Positions 6,356 through 9,609 of a stretch of 9,609 nucleotides of DNA are shown here, piece by piece. The position numbers and the translations under genes were made by a program. Position 1 is the stretch's first letter, and each line of letters opens with the position of its first letter. Source of the stretch: an uncultured Porphyromonas sp. (GTDB lineage Bacteria > Bacteroidota > Bacteroidia > Bacteroidales > Porphyromonadaceae); NCBI GenBank assembly GCA_900539155.1, contig UQBE01000055.1, positions 1-9,609 of the forward strand. The letters are read 5' to 3'. The notes under the pieces were generated by a model. That model saw only the letters and a list, made by a program, of their open reading frames with translations. It searched no databases and was not told the DNA's origin.

Positions 6356-7510
6356 TTATTGTCTATAACGCTCAGCGATCAAACTATCCAGATAGTCGTC
6401 TAGCTGCGACATATATTGGTCGAAAGTGAAGGGGAGTAACGACCGTCTGGACTCTCCCCCGCGGCGCTCTCTTATTACTTTATAAAGATGGCGCAAAGCT
6501 CGTGCTATATCCTCAGTGTCTAGCGGATTCAGTCGGCAGCCCTCCTCATCAGAGCGGACGAGTGTGCAGGAACCCGCCACCTCGCTCACCGCTACTGGGA
6601 GACCAAGGGCCAGTGCCTCGGCAACCGTCGCGCCAAAAGGCTCATAAGTGCTCGGTAGTATCAGCGCATCTCCGAGAGCGTAGTGCGCATAGAGGTCGTT
6701 TCCTTGCCGTTTGCCTGCAAAGGTAACTCGCTCCTCTAGCTTGAGCATCGTAGTTTGCTGGCGTAGCTCCGCAGCTAGCGGTCCATCCCCGACCATCAGT
6801 AGCTGGAGGTCTAGCCCCTCAGCGACAGCTAGTCTGAGAGCCTCTAGGAGGCGAGGTAGATTCTTCACCTTGTCAAGTCGCCCCACATAGAGGACTACGG
6901 CTCGCCCGTCAGGTATAGCGTAGTAAGAGCGTAGTGCTGTGGCCTGCTCCTCTGCCAGAGCGACTTGTCGCTGGAGGTATTGCTCATCCTGGACGATTGG
7001 TAGGTAGTGCCACTTCGACAGCTCTCCACGGCAGAGGTCTCGGTATCGATCTCGCGCCTGCTCGTTGCAGAGTATCACCCCATCCAGACGATCTAGTAGC
7101 CACCGCTTTGCCCAGAAAGAAGAGTCTCGTAGCGTCGCTTCCGCCATGACCAGGTTGTCATCACACATAGATACGAGACGGGGGAGGGGACGTGCGGAGC
7201 GTCCTCGTAATAGGTAGAGCATTCCCGTCAGGAGGTTAAACTCACTACAGAGGATTAAGTCATACGGCTTGCGTAGGATGCGTAGTAGCTCGGGGCGCAG
7301 GTTCGGTAGGAGACGTACTCCCGGAGCTAATAGCTTATAGTCAAACTGGATGCGGTCTCCCTGCAGAGATAGATTAAAGTCTTGCTCCAGCGGCTGACCG
7401 TACTCTAGAAAGAGCTCGACCTCGTACCGCTTCGTCAGATGAGAGAAGAGGTCTATCCGGTAGGGAGCTAATGCTCGGTGGATGATTAGTATGCGGGGTG
7501 TGTACTGCAT
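6356..7510 (-). CDS. GT4-type glycosyltransferase (GT-B fold)
   Basis: About 384 residues. It presumably transfers a sugar from an activated donor to a lipid-linked or surface glycan in the cytoplasm; donor and acceptor cannot be read from sequence. The N-terminal half begins ILIIHRALAPYRIDLF, a typical GT-B acceptor-domain opening. The C-terminal half has VLYVGRLDKVKN (206-217), LLMVGDGPL (237-245) and the EX7E motif in EPFGATVAE (E290 and E298), followed by ALGLPVAVSEVAG, all characteristic of GT4. A longer frame starting at 7585 would add 25 low-complexity residues and overlap the S4 gene by 59 nt. The ATG at 7510 lies 16 nt after the S4 stop, directly precedes the conserved start of the domain, and is preceded on the minus strand by GAGGACGAG, so it is preferred. 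It ends exactly where the membrane-protein gene begins. Confidence 0.88.
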   Translation of the reverse strand: MQYTPRILIIHRALAPYRIDLFSHLTKRYEVELFLEYGQPLEQDFNLSLQGDRIQFDYKLLAPGVRLLPNLRPELLRILRKPYDLILCSEFNLLTGMLYLLRGRSARPLPRLVSMCDDNLVMAEATLRDSSFWAKRWLLDRLDGVILCNEQARDRYRDLCRGELSKWHYLPIVQDEQYLQRQVALAEEQATALRSYYAIPDGRAVVLYVGRLDKVKNLPRLLEALRLAVAEGLDLQLLMVGDGPLAAELRQQTTMLKLEERVTFAGKRQGNDLYAHYALGDALILPSTYEPFGATVAEALALGLPVAVSEVAGSCTLVRSDEEGCRLNPLDTEDIARALRHLYKVIRERRGGESRRSLLPFTFDQYMSQLDDYLDSLIAERYRQ

Positions 7511-7526
7511 CTCGTCCTCGGGTCGC

Positions 7527-8036
7527 CTACCAGTTGTCCCAGTCGAGGAGGTCAGGTGAGGGGCCGTCCGGCTCCTCTGGCTCATACTCTAGTGGTGCCT
7601 CGCTCCAGTCTGCTTGCGACACTTCGCTCCAATCCTCTAGTGGCTCCGGCTCCACGACAGGAGCTTGGAGGAACTGCTCTAGATCCCGTCGCTCACGCTT
7701 GGTCGGTCTCCCCAGCCCCTGAGCACGATCCACGTAGCCCGACATCCGCTTCAGCTCCAGTATCTCGTACTGCTCTGGAGGAGTCACATTGAGGATATAC
7801 TCAGGAACCAGCTTGGCACCCATGCGATTGGCGGTGGTTTGTAGCACTTTAAAGGAGAGCGTCACCGGAGGCTTGCGTACCGAGATGACGTCTCCCGCCA
7901 TCACCATCTTAGCAGGCTTGGCCGTTACATCATTAATCGCCACACGCCCCTTGCGACAGGCGTCCTGCGCTATCGAGCGCGTCTTGAAGAGACGCACCGC
8001 CCAGAGGAAGCTATCGATCCGCACTGGTCTGCTCAT
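7527..8036 (-). CDS. S4-domain RNA-binding protein (Hsp15/HslR-like) with acidic tail
   Basis: A 169-residue protein. The S4 RNA-binding domain occupies about residues 5-65, with RIDSFLWAVRLFKTRSIA, CRKGRVAIND and AKPAKMVMAGDVISV matching the Hsp15 pattern. The basic segment GLGRPTKRERRDLEQFL (107-123) is typical of the Bacteroidota members. E. coli Hsp15 binds stalled 50S subunits carrying nascent peptidyl-tRNA, so a ribosome-rescue role fits the adjacent pth, whose stop is 7 nt upstream. From residue 125 on there is an extra tail with fifteen Asp/Glu, no Lys or Arg, and four Trp (136, 144, 166, 169), including a repeated DWSE. The tail is absent from the E. coli protein; its function is unknown. 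The ATG start gives the intact N-terminus of the domain. Confidence 0.9.
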   Translation of the reverse strand: MSRPVRIDSFLWAVRLFKTRSIAQDACRKGRVAINDVTAKPAKMVMAGDVISVRKPPVTLSFKVLQTTANRMGAKLVPEYILNVTPPEQYEILELKRMSGYVDRAQGLGRPTKRERRDLEQFLQAPVVEPEPLEDWSEVSQADWSEAPLEYEPEEPDGPSPDLLDWDNW

Positions 8037-8043
8037 AGCGAGG

Positions 8044-8604
8044 TTAGTTAAAGTTATTCATCGTCCGCTCCACACCCACCAGGCAGAAGCCCTCAATCAT
8101 CTCATCGACACGCTCCAGGAGACGAGGCATCTCCGCCAGTTCCCCCTCTGGGAATTGCGCCAAGACGTACTCTATCTGTCTCCCCCGAGGGAAGTCGTGC
8201 CCTATGCCAAAGCGTAGGCGTGGATAGCGGTCCGTGCCGAGTAGCTCAGTAATATGCTTGAGCCCATTGTGTCCGCCGGCACTGCCTCCAGGCTTCATCC
8301 TAAGCGTGCCAAAGGGGAGTGCTAGGTCATCGAGACATATGAGTATGTGCTCTACTGGGACCTTCAGCTCCTGCATCCAGTAGCGCACCGCGGTACCGCT
8401 GAGGTTCATATAGGTAGAGGGCTTGAGGAGCGTCAGCTGCGCATTCTTGATACGTCCCGAGGTAATCTCCCCGTGACGCGCCGTAGACCAGGTCCAGCCC
8501 TGCTGGTCAGCAAGGTGGCTCACCATACGGAAGCCTATGTTGTGTCTCGTGCCGCGGTACTCCTCCGTAGGATTACCGAGCCCGACGATTAGATATTGAT
8601 TCAT
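8044..8604 (-). CDS. pth: Peptidyl-tRNA hydrolase
   Basis: A 186-residue protein of normal length for bacterial Pth. It hydrolyses the ester bond of peptidyl-tRNA released from stalled ribosomes, recycling tRNA in the cytoplasm. The family motifs are all present: LIVGLGNP with N11, RHNIGF with the catalytic H21, KPSTYMNLSG with N67, LDDLALPFG with D92, and GGHNGLKH with N113. These correspond to E. coli N10, H20, N68, D93 and N114. It lies 54 nt after the NlpC/P60 gene and 7 nt before the S4 gene. The pth-then-S4 order is, as I recall, common in Bacteroidota, where rplY often precedes pth; here an NlpC/P60 gene occupies that place. No promoter is visible in the 8605-8658 gap. Nothing appears damaged. 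Confidence 0.96.
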   Translation of the reverse strand: MNQYLIVGLGNPTEEYRGTRHNIGFRMVSHLADQQGWTWSTARHGEITSGRIKNAQLTLLKPSTYMNLSGTAVRYWMQELKVPVEHILICLDDLALPFGTLRMKPGGSAGGHNGLKHITELLGTDRYPRLRFGIGHDFPRGRQIEYVLAQFPEGELAEMPRLLERVDEMIEGFCLVGVERTMNNFN

Positions 8605-8658
8605 ATTGCGATAGAAGTCAATGACAGAGAGACCACAGCGCTCCGTCTCATAGAGAGT

Positions 8659-9375
8659 CTATCTGCGCCACTGTCTAGGGGTAGCTATCGGAATCTCTGG
8701 TAGGAGGTTCTCTTGGTCTAGCTCTATCGGACTAATCTTGTGCTCAGGAGCGATAGGCGTCAGCTTAGGCTCGGGGACCATTAGGGATCCCTCCTCAATT
8801 AGGTCACTCATCTCTGGCACGCGCCCCGCACTCAGATAGCGACTGGAGAAGTAAGCGCTACGACTGAGTCGCTCGATTATAATGCCACGACTGTTGGTAC
8901 TGTGCATCATAACTGGGTCGCCGTCGACGACATCGATGACCATCGCCACGTGTCCTACGCGACCGCTGCTACGGTTACGCCCTGTGAAGAAAAGCAAATC
9001 CCCAGGTAGCACCTCGGCTCGCTTGATGGGCTTGACATACCTCGCCTGCGTTGCGGAGCCACGAGGCACGGTGATGCCATACTGTGAGTAAATGTATGAT
9101 ACGAAGCCCGAGCAGTCCATGCGCCAGGGCAGGTTACCTCTATATCCGTAAGGCTTGCCGAGTAGGGTCTTGCCTGTGTCGATTAGGTCTGCCACCAGCT
9201 CATCGTGCGCCGACTGGGCGCGCGAGTCGCCCACCACACGCTGTATGGGGGGATGCTTTAGTGCAGGACGCTTGTGGGGCATACTGTTGGGACCCTTGGC
9301 TGCACATTGGCTCATAAGCAATGTCAGTAGTAGGGTGCTAAGGAGAAGTCTGGCAGATTTATGTTGATAACTCAT
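8659..9375 (-). CDS. NlpC/P60 family cell-wall peptidase, probably an envelope lipoprotein
   Basis: A 238-residue protein. An N-terminal hydrophobic segment (about 9-22) ends LLMSQC, so C24 could be lipidated, although Gln at -1 is not a classical lipobox residue. The NlpC/P60 domain (about 60-185) has the catalytic Cys in MDCSGF (C88), His in RVGHVAMV (H142) and a third polar residue in MHSTN (H158). LPGDLLFF, typical of the fold, is also present. Such enzymes usually cut D-Glu/meso-Dap or related bonds in peptidoglycan stem peptides, as in Spr/MepS. The C-terminal 50 residues are Pro- and Glu-rich with no recognised domain. A TTG four codons upstream (9387) is also in frame. The ATG at 9375 is preferred because the promoter's -7 box ends at 9399, which would leave almost no leader for the TTG. 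It is the first gene of the right-hand operon. Confidence 0.9.
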   Translation of the reverse strand: MSYQHKSARLLLSTLLLTLLMSQCAAKGPNSMPHKRPALKHPPIQRVVGDSRAQSAHDELVADLIDTGKTLLGKPYGYRGNLPWRMDCSGFVSYIYSQYGITVPRGSATQARYVKPIKRAEVLPGDLLFFTGRNRSSGRVGHVAMVIDVVDGDPVMMHSTNSRGIIIERLSRSAYFSSRYLSAGRVPEMSDLIEEGSLMVPEPKLTPIAPEHKISPIELDQENLLPEIPIATPRQWRR

Positions 9376-9398
9376 CTGTTGCAGCAATGTATTCGGGG

Positions 9399-9430
9399 CA
9401 AAGGTAATAAATTATCCCGCTAATCACAAA
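9399..9430 (-). promoter_or_regulatory. Promoter for the nlpC/P60-pth-S4-GT-membrane protein operon
   Basis: On the minus strand TTTG (9427-9430) is followed by a 20-bp spacer and TACCTTTG (9399-9406), an exact match to the Bacteroidetes vegetative promoter TTTG-N19-21-TAnnTTTG. The start of transcription should fall near 9393, giving a leader of about 18 nt to the ATG at 9375. No second promoter of this form was found in the gaps between the five genes downstream. Confidence 0.8.
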
Positions 9431-9456
9431 CCACCCCACTGGAAAATACGCGGTGC

Positions 9457-9476
9457 TGACGCATTATAATGAGTCA
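9457..9476. promoter_or_regulatory. 20-bp near-perfect palindrome, candidate operator
   Basis: TGACGCATTATAATGAGTCA is symmetric about 9466/9467 with one mismatched pair (9461 and 9472). Its core CATTATAATG is a perfect 10-bp palindrome. Its centre lies about 73 bp upstream of the expected transcription start of the NlpC/P60 operon, a distance at which class I activators bind. The regulator is unknown. Confidence 0.4.
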
Positions 9477-9525
9477 CCCCTGTACGACACCCACTGATAG
9501 TTCCGATCCCTCTGATGGCTCCGAT

Positions 9526-9567
9526 CTCTAATCCCTGCCCTCTAATCTCTAACTTCTAATCTCTAAT
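9526..9567. repeat. CTCTAAT heptamer tract
   Basis: Four back-to-back heptamers, CTCTAAT, CTCTAAC, TTCTAAT and CTCTAAT, fill 9540-9567, and a further CTCTAAT lies at 9526-9532. TCCGATC also occurs twice just before (9502-9508 and 9520-9526). There is no open reading frame of note. It may be a simple-sequence or spacer repeat at the edge of the intergenic region. Confidence 0.6.
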
Positions 9568-9587
9568 TACCCTCCTTTTTCGAATAT

Positions 9588-9595
9588 CCACGTGG
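9588..9595. other. CCACGTGG palindrome
   Basis: An 8-bp perfect palindrome in an AT-rich context (ATATCCACGTGGGAAAT). Symmetry does not continue beyond the core: 9587/9596 and 9586/9597 do not pair, though 9585/9598 do. It could be a regulator site, a restriction site or part of a dispersed repeat. The window ends 14 bases further on, so the context is cut. Confidence 0.3.
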
Positions 9596-9609
9596 GAAAT
9601 CTCAAATCT

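Noticed and set aside
7511..7585. N-terminal extension of the glycosyltransferase
   Set aside because: The 25 extra residues are low-complexity and overlap the S4 gene, while the ATG at 7510 directly precedes the conserved domain start.
8605..8658. Possible hairpin (GAGAC/GTCTC) or promoter before pth
   Set aside because: The stem is only five base pairs with a long irregular loop, and no TAnnTTTG box is present, so neither a terminator nor a promoter can be supported.
9376..9387. TTG start four codons upstream for the NlpC/P60 protein
   Set aside because: The promoter's -7 box ends at 9399, so the expected transcript would start too close to the TTG; the ATG at 9375 leaves a sensible leader.

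Overview
The window looks like a chromosomal segment of a Bacteroidota bacterium, most likely Porphyromonas or a close relative. Three lines of evidence support this. Three adjacent proteins end in type IX secretion (T9SS) C-terminal signals, a system restricted to this phylum. The promoters fit the Bacteroidetes form (TTG/TTTG, about 20 bp, TAnnTTTG). The families present (Omp28-like, BspA-like LRR, cleaved-adhesin, pth followed by an S4 gene) and a moderate GC content, roughly half by eye, fit Porphyromonas. The genus is inference. All eight genes I support are on the minus strand, so transcription runs from high to low coordinates.

Right part (9430 to 5390): a promoter with a perfect TAnnTTTG box precedes five closely packed genes. 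In order they are an NlpC/P60 cell-wall hydrolase, peptidyl-tRNA hydrolase (pth), an S4-domain RNA-binding protein of the Hsp15 type with an unusual acidic, Trp-rich tail, a GT4-type glycosyltransferase, and a polytopic membrane protein. Gaps are 54, 7, 16 and 0 nt, and I see no internal promoter. This is largely conserved housekeeping and envelope content.

Left part (5306 to 382): a second promoter precedes three genes with gaps of 46 and 38 nt: a BspA-like leucine-rich-repeat protein, an Omp28-related protein with a CSSC motif in a thioredoxin-like fold, and a thioredoxin-like (WCDPC) protein fused to Ig-like and cleaved-adhesin-like domains. All three have a signal peptide whose predicted cleavage leaves an N-terminal Gln, and all three have a T9SS sorting domain. 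They are best read as a co-transcribed set of secreted or surface proteins, two of them with thiol-disulfide type motifs.

Non-coding DNA: positions 1-381 contain exact direct repeats, an inverted repeat and strong hairpins but no credible gene. The 5248-5389 gap holds the LRR promoter and a palindrome. The 9376-9609 gap holds the NlpC promoter, a 20-bp near-perfect palindrome at an activator-like distance, a CTCTAAT heptamer tract and a CCACGTGG palindrome. No tRNA, rRNA, CRISPR array, transposase or phage gene was seen. I found no clear previously undescribed system; the T9SS cargo trio and the structured intergenic DNA are the most interesting parts.
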